Notes: generated from the letters alone by a model not told the origin. DNA of 64,000 nt from BCD1 sp965230565 (GCA_965230565.1 CBDDLH010000003.1:1-64000); one strand, 5' to 3'. Positions 43,953 through 53,429 are shown, counted from the first letter of the stretch. Numbers and translations are program-made.

Positions 43953-46900
43953 ACCAAGAGTTGATTAACAATTTAATACATGCTAAGGAAGATCATGAGA
44001 AAGCCTTTCTTATGGCACAGTTTGCTGTGTCAAATGATGATCAATTGTGGGAATTAATCCAATTTATTTCTATTACTCATTCTTTCAATGAAGAATTAAT
44101 CAATTTTATTAAAAGAGAATGCAAAATTAATGATAATGAAAAATCATTATTAGATAAATTATCCAATTATACCTTTGTAGAACCCTTTGGGGAAAACAAA
44201 TGGGCTATTCATGATTTAACACGAAACGGAATAATCAGGAAAATATATCAAAATGATAAAGAACAATTTCAAATAAAGGCCAATATCTTACATAATTTTT
44301 ATTTAAAACAAACTGATAAAAACTCTGTTCTTGAATCAATTTTTTTATTACTTATTTTTGATTCGAAAAAAGGATTTGATCAATTAAAGAAAAAATCAAA
44401 TTTATTTAGATCAAAACGAGACTTTTCAACGGTGCAGTCTTTAGTTGATAATACAAGAGAATTATTTGAATTAGGGATTGTTAATGACATAAAAGTAATA
44501 CACGAAATAGAGAAGCAAGAGTTTTACACAAATACTAAAAAACTTGACAACTGGGCCTCAATAAGAAAAACTACACAACCAGATAAATATTTTCAGGAAG
44601 CTTTTGATTCATTGAATATTAAAGGATCTTTAGATTTTAAATTACTTGCAAAAAGTAAAAAATATTTTGAAGAAACAATCAAAAAGATAAAACTGAGTGC
44701 CTTAATTGATAATTATGAAAAATCCCAAAACACAAACGATATTCCACGTCAAATTCTTTGGCTAATCGAAATTGTTAAAGAATATTATTTTCGTGATGAT
44801 TATGAAAATGGATTAAATTATATTTTCACAGGTATTCGATTATCTCCAGAAAACAATGAATTATTGTATTGGAAAGTAATTCTTTTGGTGGACCAAGGAA
44901 AATTTGAAGAGGCATGGACTTTAATTAAAGAAATGGAAGAAATAGACTCTTCTAGTTCTTTTTTATTTAAAGCCTTTTTCCACTACTACTTAGCTAAAGA
45001 AGAATACCAAAATGCAATTTTAATTCTAAATAAATTAGATCAAATTTCAAAAGAAGTCGAATGGATTCTTTGGAATAAAGCCTTTGTATATTTTCAAATG
45101 ACCGAATTTAACAAGGCGATTGAATTTTTAAATGAAGCAATAAGGATAGACGATTCGAGTGTTTCAAACTTATTATTACGTGGTGAAGCTTTAATTGAAA
45201 TTGGAGAATATAAAAAAGCAATTTCTGACTTTAATAGAATAATTAATCTAGATAATAGCAATACTAAATCACTATTTGGAAGAGGAAAAGCCTATTTCTT
45301 AATTGGCAAAAACAAAAAGGCTCTTAATGACTTTAATGAAGTTATTGAATTGGATAGTAACCATATTTTAGCTACCATTTTCAGAGGTAAAATATATCAA
45401 AACTATAATGATTTCGATAAAGCAATCCAAAATTCAAACAAAGCAATCAAATTAGACCCTAAGTTCTTTTTGGGGTATTTTTTAAGGGGTGAAACAAATT
45501 TAATTAACAAAAAATATAATGAAGCAATAAAAGACTTAGATATAGTTGTTGAATTGAATCCGAAATTCCTTGCAGGATATTTCCTTCGAGGAGAAGCCTT
45601 CCTACTAACTGATCGTTTAAAAGAAGCTATGGAGGATTCAAATTTATTAATTGACTCAAATCCTTCATATTTATTAGGTCACATTTTAAGAGGAGAAATT
45701 TATTTAACTAAAACTCTCTACGATAAGGCATTAATCGAGTTTTCCAAAGTTATTGAATTGGATAAATCGTTTTTCCTAGGCTATATATTGCGTGGAGAAA
45801 CCTTTCGACTATTACTTGATTATGAAAATGCAATTGAAAATTTCAATGAAGCAATAAAACTTAGCAAAACAACAGCTTGGATTTATGTTAGAAGGGGATT
45901 ATCATATCAATTATTAGGTTTCTACGATAAAGCGTTGGATGATTTTAATCAGGCTATTGATTATGGTTATCGAATGGATTGGGTTTATGGTCAAAGAGGA
46001 ATTCTGTATTTACAAAATGGCGACTTAGAAAAAGCAAAAAGTAATTTTAAAAAAGCACTTGAAAAAAATGAGAAGAATCCCCAAGGATATATATTCCTTG
46101 GGATAATTTATAGGTTATTAAAAAAATATGATCAATCGATTGAATATTTTAATAATGCCGAAGAACTGGATAATTTAGATCCTCTTATTTTCTTACACCG
46201 TGGCCAAGCTTATTCAGATAAAGATGAATTTAAGAAGGCTATTTCTGATTTTAACAAAGCCATTAATCTCGATAATTCAAATCCAAAGGGATATCTACTT
46301 CGAGGTCAAAATTACATTGATTTAGTAATGTATAAAAAAGCTCTTTCTGATTTCGATAAGGCTATTAAACTTAATGAGTCTAATCCAGAGGGAGTTTTAT
46401 TGCGTGGAGAGGCAAATCTTCTTTTACAAAGATTCGACAAAGCCATTGTTGACTGTAGTAAAGCGATTGAACTTGACGAGATGAATTTACCTGCATATTT
46501 ACTAAGAGGCTTTTGCTATTTATTAATTGATAAAAAGAATATCAAAAAAGCAAGTTTAGATTTTAAAAAAGCAATTAATATTGATTCAAAATTCGCATAT
46601 ACTTACTTTTTCTTCGGTGAATCCTTCATTATTACGGAAGAATTTGAAAAAGCAATAGAACATTTCAACAAAGCAATTAAATTAAATAAAACAATACCAA
46701 TCTTTTATAATAGACGGGGAAAGGGGTTTTACAAAATTGGGGAGTATAAAAAAGCTTTGTCAGATTTTAATAAAGCAATAGAATTAGATAAATCTGAAGA
46801 GAAGTTGCTTTTGAAAGATTTTGGAATGATCTACTATGAAATCAAAGACTATGAAAAGGCTTTATTAAAATTTAATGAAGCAATAAAATTAAATGGACCA

Positions 46901-47077
46901 AACCCAAAGGTTTTTCGGTTTCGTAGCAAGGTAAATTACAAATTTGGCAATTACCTTAAAGGAACAACAGATTATATTAAATTTGTTTTACATAAAATAG
47001 TATTTCAATTATTTGGCTTAAGAAAATATAATATTTTGGGGTACTCCCTACCATTCAATAAAGAAGTTGAAATTTGA
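43949..47077 (+). CDS. Winged-helix/TPR sensor half of the split STAND system
   Basis: A 1042-residue protein. The first ~130 residues resemble the winged-helix part of STAND NTPases (SLLDKLSNYTFVEPFGENKW, AIHDLTRNGIIRKIYQ, ILHNFYLK). A helical linker follows, then 18 clear TPRs of the form KAISDFNKAINLDNSNPKGYLLRG, plus some degenerate ones before them. No transmembrane helix is evident and no catalytic motif is seen, so it is a cytosolic sensor or scaffold. Together with the preceding gene it rebuilds the usual protease-NTPase-winged-helix-TPR chain, coupled by a 4-base overlap. The coding is AT-rich compared with moaE and endonuclease V on either side, as expected for an acquired island. 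Confidence 0.8.
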   Translation: MNQELINNLIHAKEDHEKAFLMAQFAVSNDDQLWELIQFISITHSFNEELINFIKRECKINDNEKSLLDKLSNYTFVEPFGENKWAIHDLTRNGIIRKIYQNDKEQFQIKANILHNFYLKQTDKNSVLESIFLLLIFDSKKGFDQLKKKSNLFRSKRDFSTVQSLVDNTRELFELGIVNDIKVIHEIEKQEFYTNTKKLDNWASIRKTTQPDKYFQEAFDSLNIKGSLDFKLLAKSKKYFEETIKKIKLSALIDNYEKSQNTNDIPRQILWLIEIVKEYYFRDDYENGLNYIFTGIRLSPENNELLYWKVILLVDQGKFEEAWTLIKEMEEIDSSSSFLFKAFFHYYLAKEEYQNAILILNKLDQISKEVEWILWNKAFVYFQMTEFNKAIEFLNEAIRIDDSSVSNLLLRGEALIEIGEYKKAISDFNRIINLDNSNTKSLFGRGKAYFLIGKNKKALNDFNEVIELDSNHILATIFRGKIYQNYNDFDKAIQNSNKAIKLDPKFFLGYFLRGETNLINKKYNEAIKDLDIVVELNPKFLAGYFLRGEAFLLTDRLKEAMEDSNLLIDSNPSYLLGHILRGEIYLTKTLYDKALIEFSKVIELDKSFFLGYILRGETFRLLLDYENAIENFNEAIKLSKTTAWIYVRRGLSYQLLGFYDKALDDFNQAIDYGYRMDWVYGQRGILYLQNGDLEKAKSNFKKALEKNEKNPQGYIFLGIIYRLLKKYDQSIEYFNNAEELDNLDPLIFLHRGQAYSDKDEFKKAISDFNKAINLDNSNPKGYLLRGQNYIDLVMYKKALSDFDKAIKLNESNPEGVLLRGEANLLLQRFDKAIVDCSKAIELDEMNLPAYLLRGFCYLLIDKKNIKKASLDFKKAINIDSKFAYTYFFFGESFIITEEFEKAIEHFNKAIKLNKTIPIFYNRRGKGFYKIGEYKKALSDFNKAIELDKSEEKLLLKDFGMIYYEIKDYEKALLKFNEAIKLNGPNPKVFRFRSKVNYKFGNYLKGTTDYIKFVLHKIVFQLFGLRKYNILGYSLPFNKEVEI

Positions 47078-47335
47078 CAATTTGTCCTACCTATTCAAAA
47101 TTTCATTCTAAAATCAGATTATTTATATAATCAAAGTATCCAAAGAAACCCAGTAAGGCTCTTGAATAGCCACCACACTTTTTTCCATTTTTCCATGATT
47201 TTGCGGAATTTTTACCCCGAAAGATTGTTTTTAGCGTCGGGAAAGATGAGATCTGGGGGAATCGGAATAAAATTAAACAATTCAGCGAATTTTCAAAAAA
47301 ACATTGTTACAAAACAGAAAAATAACCAAATAATC

Positions 47336-47989
47336 ATGACACCCAACATCACCGAAAAGCAAGCCATTGAGCTGCAGCAAAAGCTGGCCAAAAAAGTCGT
47401 CAAAAAAGGCAAACTGACGAATATCCGCTACGTGGCGGGTACGGATGTCGCCTACGCCAAAAACAAAAAACGACTGATCGCAGCTGTGGTGGTGATCGAT
47501 ATCCGTACCATGGAAGTCGCGGAGCAGGTGGTGGTGGAAGATGGGGAGCGGTTCCCATACATCCCGGGGCTGTTCTCTTTCCGGGAAATGCCACCCCTGA
47601 TGAAAGCATTCGAACAACTAAAGATACGCCCTGATGTAGTCATCATCGACGGGCAGGGACTCGCCCACCCGCGCAGATTCGGGCTGGCCTGCCATTTCGG
47701 GGTACACTACAATATCCCAAGCATAGGTTGCGGTAAAACAAGGCTGATCGGAACATTCGCCCCGGTCGGGGAAAAACGTGGGGACTTCAGTCCGCTGGTG
47801 GACGGGGAAGAACTGATCGGCAGTGTGCTGCGTACACAAGATGGTATCAATCCACTGTTCATCTCTATCGGTCATAAGGTGGACCTGAAAACGGCACGTC
47901 AGATCGTGTTGAAACTTTGTACTCAATACAGGCAGCCAGAGACGACTCGTAAGGCAGATGAGCTGGCGAATCGGATGTTGAAGGGGTGA
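47336..47989 (+). CDS. nfi: Endonuclease V (deoxyinosine 3'-endonuclease)
   Basis: About 217 residues from the ATG at 47336; a frame open from 47162 adds 58 residues without family likeness. Endonuclease V cuts next to hypoxanthine and other damaged bases in DNA. Motifs: VAGTDVAYAK (metal-binding Asp), YIPGLFSFREMPPL (Tyr-Ile-Pro wedge and Glu), VVIIDGQGLAHPRRFGLACHFG (second Asp, His) and IGCGKTRLIG. Length and order are standard. It closes the accessory island on the right. Confidence 0.93.
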   Translation: MTPNITEKQAIELQQKLAKKVVKKGKLTNIRYVAGTDVAYAKNKKRLIAAVVVIDIRTMEVAEQVVVEDGERFPYIPGLFSFREMPPLMKAFEQLKIRPDVVIIDGQGLAHPRRFGLACHFGVHYNIPSIGCGKTRLIGTFAPVGEKRGDFSPLVDGEELIGSVLRTQDGINPLFISIGHKVDLKTARQIVLKLCTQYRQPETTRKADELANRMLKG

Positions 47990-48096
47990 ACTGGTTGCTA
48001 GTTGCTGGTTACTGGTTTTTTAACCGCAATGAGCGCGAAGGAGGCGCAAGGTTCGCAAAGTGTTGTTACAGAATGAACTTGTATCCAGCAACCAGC
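47990..48096. repeat. Mixed dispersed repeats (GGTTACTGG and GCGCGAAGG types)
   Basis: CTGGTTGCTAGTTGCTGG and GGTTACTGG words (47991-48016) have an inverted partner CCAGCAACCAGC (48085-48096). Between them lies CGCAATGAGCGCGAAGG with CGCAAGGTTCGCAAAG (about 48025-48060), another repeat type. Confidence 0.5.
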
Positions 48097-48357
48097 CTAC
48101 TTATGCTTAATCTTCAATACCAAAATGGTGAAAATAAAAAAGAAAGTCACGGCATTGGCAATGATGACGGGTAGATCCTGCATCAAAAAACCGTAGATCA
48201 GCCAAAGGATGATGCCCACCACTAATAATACATAGGTGGAAAGGGAGAGGTCCTTGGTATTACGGGTTTTGATCGTTTTGAGGGCCTGTGGAATGAAGGC
48301 TATGGTGGTACAGGTGGCGGCTACGAGGCCTAATACGGTTGTGGCAGTAAAAACCAT
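48097..48357 (-). CDS. SemiSWEET sugar transporter
   Basis: About 86 residues from the ATG at 48357 (MVFTATTVLGLVAATCTTIAF); the ATG-less extension to 48420 runs into the hairpin. SemiSWEETs are three-helix membrane proteins that dimerise to carry sugars. The PQ motif is in FIPQALKTIKTRNTKDLSL, followed by the helices VLLVVGIILWLIYGF and ANAVTFFFIFTILVL and a basic C-terminal tail. Substrate unknown; often found as single genes. Confidence 0.87.
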   Translation of the reverse strand: MVFTATTVLGLVAATCTTIAFIPQALKTIKTRNTKDLSLSTYVLLVVGIILWLIYGFLMQDLPVIIANAVTFFFIFTILVLKIKHK

Positions 48358-48415
48358 GATGTCGAATGAAGGTGTTGAAATAAGGCGCAAGATAGTACTT
48401 AGTCTGGAATAGGGA

Positions 48416-48463
48416 GCCACGAATGCACGAATAGGTTATAAAAAATATTCGTGCATTCGTGGC
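48416..48463. repeat. Perfect 18-bp inverted repeat between divergent genes
   Basis: GCCACGAATGCACGAATA and its exact complement (48446-48463) enclose a 12-base loop. It lies between divergent genes, so it is a dispersed hairpin element rather than a terminator. Confidence 0.75.
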
Positions 48464-48512
48464 CCTAGCCTTTCTCAAAAGTTGGTTAACTTCGCGGCTC
48501 AATAATTTTATC

Positions 48513-49478
48513 ATGCCGGTTATTCCCTCGAAAATAAAGCGTTCTCCTTTTTGGCTGATCAATGGTCATTTTCAGTCGGTATATCCATCCCTTTACCGCA
48601 AGGTGAATGACGTGACTTATGAACGGGAACGACTCACCCTAAAGGACAGGGATTTTGTAGATCTCGATTGGCAGGATCAGGGTAATGACCAACTGCTCAT
48701 CATCTCTCATGGGCTGGAAGGGAATTCAAATCGGCAATACATCAAGGGAGCTGCTAAATTATTCGCCCAAAATGGCTGGGACATCCTGGCCTGGAACTGT
48801 CGCTCCTGCAGTGGGGAGATGAACCGGGCATTCCGGCTCTACCACCATGGTGATATCGACGATATAACGGAGGTTATTGCTCATGCTCAACAAAGAAAAG
48901 ACTACCGGCAAATCAGCCTGATGGGCCACAGCATGGGGGGCAGTATTACGTTGAAATACCTGGGAACGAAAGGCAGCAACCTGGATAAAAACATCAAAAG
49001 TGCTACTGTCTTTTCCATCCCCTTCGACCTGGAAGCCGGAGCGAATATCCTCAACAAACGCTCCAACCGGCTCTACTACGATAAATTCCTATCGAAACTC
49101 CGTCCAAAGATCGAAACCAAAGCCAAAGCCTATCCCGGACGGCTTGATGTTTCCAATTTCGACCGAATAGAAGTGTGGAGGGATTTTGATGAGTTCTTCT
49201 CAGCTCCTATGAACGGTTACAGGGATGCTGACGACTTTTATGAGCAGTCTTCAGCTATCCATTACATCGATGGAATCAACATTCCCACCCTGGCCTGTAA
49301 TGCCAAAAATGATCCCATTTTACCTGAAGAATGTTATCCAACGGAAGCCTGTTCCAACCACCCCCGTCTTTACCTGGAAATCCCAAAAACCGGCGGTCAT
49401 TGCGGTTTTTTACAACCGGGAGATGAATTTGCCTATTCGGAGAGACGGGCGTTGGAATTTGTCAATGAAATCACCTGA
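48513..49478 (+). CDS. YheT-type alpha/beta hydrolase
   Basis: About 321 residues from the ATG at 48513. The family start FWLINGHFQSVYPSL is typical of YheT-like hydrolases; the oxyanion region is LLIISHGLEGNSNRQYIKG. The nucleophile elbow is GHSMGGS (Ser about 142), the acid Asp lies in NAKNDPILP, and the His in KTGGHCGF. No signal peptide, so cytosolic. Substrate unknown, probably an ester. It is convergent with the next minus-strand gene, whose stop lies 6 bases away. Confidence 0.87.
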   Translation: MPVIPSKIKRSPFWLINGHFQSVYPSLYRKVNDVTYERERLTLKDRDFVDLDWQDQGNDQLLIISHGLEGNSNRQYIKGAAKLFAQNGWDILAWNCRSCSGEMNRAFRLYHHGDIDDITEVIAHAQQRKDYRQISLMGHSMGGSITLKYLGTKGSNLDKNIKSATVFSIPFDLEAGANILNKRSNRLYYDKFLSKLRPKIETKAKAYPGRLDVSNFDRIEVWRDFDEFFSAPMNGYRDADDFYEQSSAIHYIDGINIPTLACNAKNDPILPEECYPTEACSNHPRLYLEIPKTGGHCGFLQPGDEFAYSERRALEFVNEIT

Positions 49479-49484
49479 AAAAAT

Positions 49485-51584
49485 TTATTGTTTGATAAAA
49501 CGGGTAAAGCCCACCTCTTCATTATTCGTGAATTTTGCCAGGTAAATTCCTTTTTCCAGATCATGCAACTGTAACCTACCATCAAACTCCTTCATTTCCA
49601 AAACTAATCTCCCACCAGCATCATAAAGACTTAATTGACATTGGTCAAAATGGTCAGGAACAATAAATTCGACTTCTTCACTCGCAGGATTTGGATGAAC
49701 AGCAAAATGCCTGTTCTCAGCTTGTTTAATGTCCACAAACCGGACTGGTGAATAAGTGAATTCTCCATTCAGGTCCACCTGCTTCAATCTGTAATAATTT
49801 AGGCCAAAATCAGGCCAAGAATCCATAAAGGTGTATCTGGATTCACTGTGGGAATATCCTGATGCAGGTACTTCAGCTATTTCCTTAAAATCGGTTTTTT
49901 CACCCGCTCGTTCCAGCACAAAATAGTCGGTTTCATGCTCACTGGCCGTTCTCCAGTTAAGATCAACTTTGGTTTGATTGGAAACCCTGGCTTCAAAACT
50001 CAACCACTCCAGCGGCAAAACATCAAATACACAATTTTGATAAGCCCGATACTTTGGCGTTTCAGCATCAGGCTGTCCCTGGTATTCTTTTATGCCCCAG
50101 GACCCATATTTGGAAAAGGAACCCTGGGATGAAAAATTGACAAACAAGGCCTCTCCTCCAACCGTATTATACCAATAGTCAAGGTAGTCGCAATAAATTT
50201 GTTCCATTCTCGGATGTCTGTTTGCATCGGTCAGTTTCTGGGTGAGGGTCGTATTATTTTGATAGGCATAGGAAACCATATGTTGTCCTCCTTCATATGT
50301 CACCAACCCTAAACCGTGATCATTAGCCACCTGAAGGTTCGCATCAATGGCATCAAATGCATCAGCCTGCATAGTCGCCTCCAGCATATCTAAAACCTGA
50401 TCAATGGTAATAGTCTCAATCTGTCCACTATTCCCGATATCATCTCCCACGCTATGACCAAAATAGGGTGCAATGGTTATGGCATCGGCCGTCACTCCGT
50501 TGGGATTATAGAAGGGCTCCTCAAACCTGCTCACAATGTAATTAGTGACCCAGCTATTGGCAGACTGACTGGGAATCACCTTAAAAAGGCGAGTGCTATT
50601 CGTTCCAAAAACCTGTTCGAATAAATAAAATACATCGGCTGATCTCTTGGCAGTGTATTTCCATGCCTGCTCCCAGGGTTGACCGGAATAACCAAGAGCT
50701 GCACCTTGCTGAGCGGCATAACCATTCTGAGCAAATATCCCATTCCAGACCTCATTAGAGTATTCGAGATAAATGGTCAGATTGCTGTTGAGATTAGCCT
50801 GAAGGAAAAGGGCGATTTGGGTAATATAATTATCATCTGCCTGATGTGGAATACAGATCCAGGGATGTTTATTCGTAGTATTGCATAGATCGACTATGTA
50901 TTCGTATGCCAGCCCGGAAGAAACGGCCTGTGTATAATTATCGATTGGCGTTCTATCAGCCCAGGTTTGGACCGGTGAATTATTGGTGCGCATCAGGTCC
51001 ATGAACCTCAACACATCAAAATCACTAATGAAATTAAGGTAGTCCGGATGAAAGGGCTGGGCTTGATAATCTGCTGAGAATCCGGGCAGTATTATTTCAA
51101 TATTGTGAACCGGATCATTCACGTCTGATTGGATAATCTCAACAGAAATATTTCCACCGGCAGGAGTAAAAGTATAAGTACCCGGGCTGGAAAAGGTCCC
51201 GCTTGCTCCAAAATTTAACCGGATCTGACCGGTTCCTGAAGATTTTAAAGTGTAGGAACCGATAGGTACAAAACTTGCGGGCGTCATATCCCAAAGAATA
51301 AGGGAGCGTACTGCCTGAGGAGGGTCAATACCATTGTCATAGGGTATTTCAATCGGGTATCCGTCACTTCTCAGGGGGATTTGTACTCCGGAATCCCACG
51401 GGCCACCTCCGGCAGCATTAAAAGGAATCCACTCCCGGGCAGCTTTGAAGACATCTTTAAAAATAAACTCCTCGTTATAATCGGTAATTCCGGCAAGGTT
51501 AGTGCCTACACTCCTTGTTTGAGCAAAAAGAGAAAGAGGCAATACTATCCATATCACCTGAGGGATCAGCTTTCGAATTTTCAT
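49485..51584 (-). CDS. Secreted glycoside-hydrolase-like protein with type IX sorting domain
   Basis: A 699-residue exported protein. Signal peptide ending LSLFAQ. The main part looks like a clan GH-A type barrel: FDVLRFMDLMRTNNSP, IYLEYSNEVWNGIFAQ (Glu near residue 278, probable acid/base) and GLVTYEGGQHMV (Glu near residue 430, probable nucleophile). It resembles proteins annotated as cellulose-binding. A fibronectin-like linker follows (LPLEWLSFEARVSNQTKVDLNW), then a C-terminal sorting domain (VHPNPASEEVEFIVP...GIYLAKFTNNEEVGFTRFIKQ). It should be displayed or released by the type IX system. Activity on polysaccharide is inferred from the fold motifs only. Confidence 0.72.
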   Translation of the reverse strand: MKIRKLIPQVIWIVLPLSLFAQTRSVGTNLAGITDYNEEFIFKDVFKAAREWIPFNAAGGGPWDSGVQIPLRSDGYPIEIPYDNGIDPPQAVRSLILWDMTPASFVPIGSYTLKSSGTGQIRLNFGASGTFSSPGTYTFTPAGGNISVEIIQSDVNDPVHNIEIILPGFSADYQAQPFHPDYLNFISDFDVLRFMDLMRTNNSPVQTWADRTPIDNYTQAVSSGLAYEYIVDLCNTTNKHPWICIPHQADDNYITQIALFLQANLNSNLTIYLEYSNEVWNGIFAQNGYAAQQGAALGYSGQPWEQAWKYTAKRSADVFYLFEQVFGTNSTRLFKVIPSQSANSWVTNYIVSRFEEPFYNPNGVTADAITIAPYFGHSVGDDIGNSGQIETITIDQVLDMLEATMQADAFDAIDANLQVANDHGLGLVTYEGGQHMVSYAYQNNTTLTQKLTDANRHPRMEQIYCDYLDYWYNTVGGEALFVNFSSQGSFSKYGSWGIKEYQGQPDAETPKYRAYQNCVFDVLPLEWLSFEARVSNQTKVDLNWRTASEHETDYFVLERAGEKTDFKEIAEVPASGYSHSESRYTFMDSWPDFGLNYYRLKQVDLNGEFTYSPVRFVDIKQAENRHFAVHPNPASEEVEFIVPDHFDQCQLSLYDAGGRLVLEMKEFDGRLQLHDLEKGIYLAKFTNNEEVGFTRFIKQ

Positions 51585-51682
51585 TTTGTACTGTTTAGGT
51601 TGAAGGTGTAACCAAATATACAGTTAAAAATAAAAAATCCGAATAGGAACCAGAACAGAGGGGCCTGAACTCGTTTAAAAAA

Positions 51683-52237
51683 TCACCTCGATTCACTAAA
51701 AGGTGGCTTCCATGTCTTTTCCTTCATAATGGTTTTAACGTCTTCCCAGGACAAAGGATAGAAATCGTGACAATCCACTCCAATATCGAAGGCAAGAGCA
51801 TTGGGATCATCAGGCAAGGTGCCGTGTGAATGTCCGTAAAGCTGGTAGGAGCCTCGATGTTTTGCCTTCCATTCCCGAATGGCATAGTGAAACAGGACAA
51901 CGAGTTGTTTGCCCCGTTTAAAAGAATCATCCTTAACGGTCAACTCATAATAATCCTTTACCCACTCAAAACGATCACGACAGGCTACAGCCAATTTATC
52001 ATGATTTCCTTTGACGAGATAGATCTTCCCGTTGAGTCGGTCTAAAATTTCTCTGGTTTTTGATTCTGAAGTGGTAAAGGCAAAATCTCCCAGATGATAC
52101 ACCTTATCATCTGGTCCGATCTTCTCATTCCAACGCTGAATGAGCACTTCATTCATTTCATCAACTGAATGAAAAGGTCTGCCGGAATATTTGATAATAT
52201 TCTTATGTCCAAAATGTTGGTCTGAAGTAAAAAACAT
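51683..52237 (-). CDS. Metallophosphoesterase (YfcE/MJ0936-like)
   Basis: About 184 residues from the ATG at 52237; an in-frame TTG at 52243 is less likely. Calcineurin-like metal motifs appear in order: FTSDQHFGH (D-x-H), YHLGDFAF (GD), LVKGNHDKLA (GNHD), LFHYAIREW and LYGHSHGTLP (GHxH). The protein hydrolyses phosphomono- or diesters in the cytosol; the target is unknown. Confidence 0.9.
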   Translation of the reverse strand: MFFTSDQHFGHKNIIKYSGRPFHSVDEMNEVLIQRWNEKIGPDDKVYHLGDFAFTTSESKTREILDRLNGKIYLVKGNHDKLAVACRDRFEWVKDYYELTVKDDSFKRGKQLVVLFHYAIREWKAKHRGSYQLYGHSHGTLPDDPNALAFDIGVDCHDFYPLSWEDVKTIMKEKTWKPPFSESR

Positions 52238-52344
52238 ACCCAAAGAACTGAATTTTGGTTAAAACAATTCCATTTTGTCGAAAAAAGACAGAAAAAATGT
52301 CACGTTTGGCAATTCCGTGGCTTTTATATATGGGGGCTGGGGGC

Positions 52345-52422
52345 CAGTGAGGGCCTCACTCTGAGTGAGGCCCTCACTGAGTTTTCTCCAGCCCTCCGAG
52401 GTTTTAGAAACCTCGGAGGGCT
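52345..52422. repeat. Two adjacent perfect hairpins
   Basis: A 16-bp stem CAGTGAGGGCCTCACT (52345-52360) with complement 52364-52379, then a 15-bp stem AGCCCTCCGAGGTTT (52390-52404) with complement 52408-52422, each with a 3-base loop. They fill the gap between the phosphoesterase gene and the ATP synthase terminator. Confidence 0.75.
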
Positions 52423-52457
52423 GCGGGTCAATGGGTATACAGTAGAGCAATGGGAAC

Positions 52458-52492
52458 AAAAAAAGGGAACGATTACTCGTCCCCCTTTTTTT
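52458..52492 (-). terminator. Terminator of the ATP synthase operon
   Basis: AAAAAAAGGG / CCCTTTTTTT arms with an extended imperfect stem, just downstream of atpG on the minus strand, followed by U. Confidence 0.75.
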
Positions 52493-52523
52493 CGTGTATG
52501 CTTAAATCTGTATCGGTCAAAAA

Positions 52524-53429
52524 TTATCCGCTGGCCAGTGCAGCTGCACCACTAACGATCTCGAGGATCTCGTTGGTAATAGCTTCCTGACGGGCTTTAT
52601 TGTAGGAAAGACGCAATTCTTTCAGTAACTCCTGTGCATTTTCCGTCGCAGCATCCATCGCCGTCATCCTTGCACCGTGCTCTGAGGCGTGAGTATCAAG
52701 GACAAACTTCTGGAACTGTGTCTGAATGATGCTAGGTACGAGATGATCCAACAAACCTTTCTTGTCCGGTTCGAAGATATAATCCGCTTTCATGTTGCCA
52801 TTTCCTTCTTCGTTCTCCTCCTTTTCAATCTTTGCCACCGGAAGGAATTGCTCTGCAATTGGTGTTTGTACAGCTGCATTTTTAAATCTTCCGTAAGCTA
52901 CTGTCACATTATCATACAGGCCTCTTGAAAAACAGCTCATGATTCTTTTCGAAACAACAGCTACATTATCAAAGCTCAAATTTTCGAACAACTCCACATA
53001 ATCATCAATAATCCTGCAATCCTTATACTCGGATTTACTGAAGTATTCAAAACCTTTCTTTCCAATTGGAATGATATCCAAATAGCCATTTTTTCTTACA
53101 TCAGCATATTTGGTGTCAATTACCTTGACTGCTTCTTTAATCACATTGGCATTGAATGCCCCACACAAACCTCTGTTTGAAGTAATCACAACTATCGAAG
53201 CTCTCTGGATCGGTCTTTCTTCCCCAAAAGATGTATCAACATCCCCTTCCAGATTGGAAAGGATGTTACGCAACATCTCATTCAGCTTGTCTGCATAAGG
53301 ACGCATTTGCACAATAGCATCCTGTGCTTTACGCAACTTGGAAGCAGACACCATTTTCATGGCCTTAGTGATCTGCTGGGTATTGATAACGGACTGTATC
53401 CGGTCACGTACTTCCTTTAAATTAGCCAT
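52524..53429 (-). CDS. atpG: ATP synthase F1 gamma subunit
   Basis: A 301-residue rotor shaft of F1. The N-terminal coiled coil is conserved (LKEVRDRIQSVINTQQITKAMKMVSASKLRKAQ), as is the C-terminal one (ASEHGARMTAMDAATENAQELL, LSYNKARQEAITNEILEIVSGAAAL). A central GLCGAFNANVIKEA is typical. Last gene of the operon; an insert with KEEENEEGN lies near residue 200. The beta and epsilon genes do not follow, as often in this phylum. Confidence 0.95.
   Translation of the reverse strand: MANLKEVRDRIQSVINTQQITKAMKMVSASKLRKAQDAIVQMRPYADKLNEMLRNILSNLEGDVDTSFGEERPIQRASIVVITSNRGLCGAFNANVIKEAVKVIDTKYADVRKNGYLDIIPIGKKGFEYFSKSEYKDCRIIDDYVELFENLSFDNVAVVSKRIMSCFSRGLYDNVTVAYGRFKNAAVQTPIAEQFLPVAKIEKEENEEGNGNMKADYIFEPDKKGLLDHLVPSIIQTQFQKFVLDTHASEHGARMTAMDAATENAQELLKELRLSYNKARQEAITNEILEIVSGAAALASG

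Noticed and set aside
47162..47335. Extended N-terminus of endonuclease V
   Set aside because: The added 58 residues have no family likeness; the ATG at 47336 matches the usual start.
48416..48463. Hairpin as transcription terminator
   Set aside because: It lies between divergent genes, where no transcript should end, and lacks a flanking T-run.
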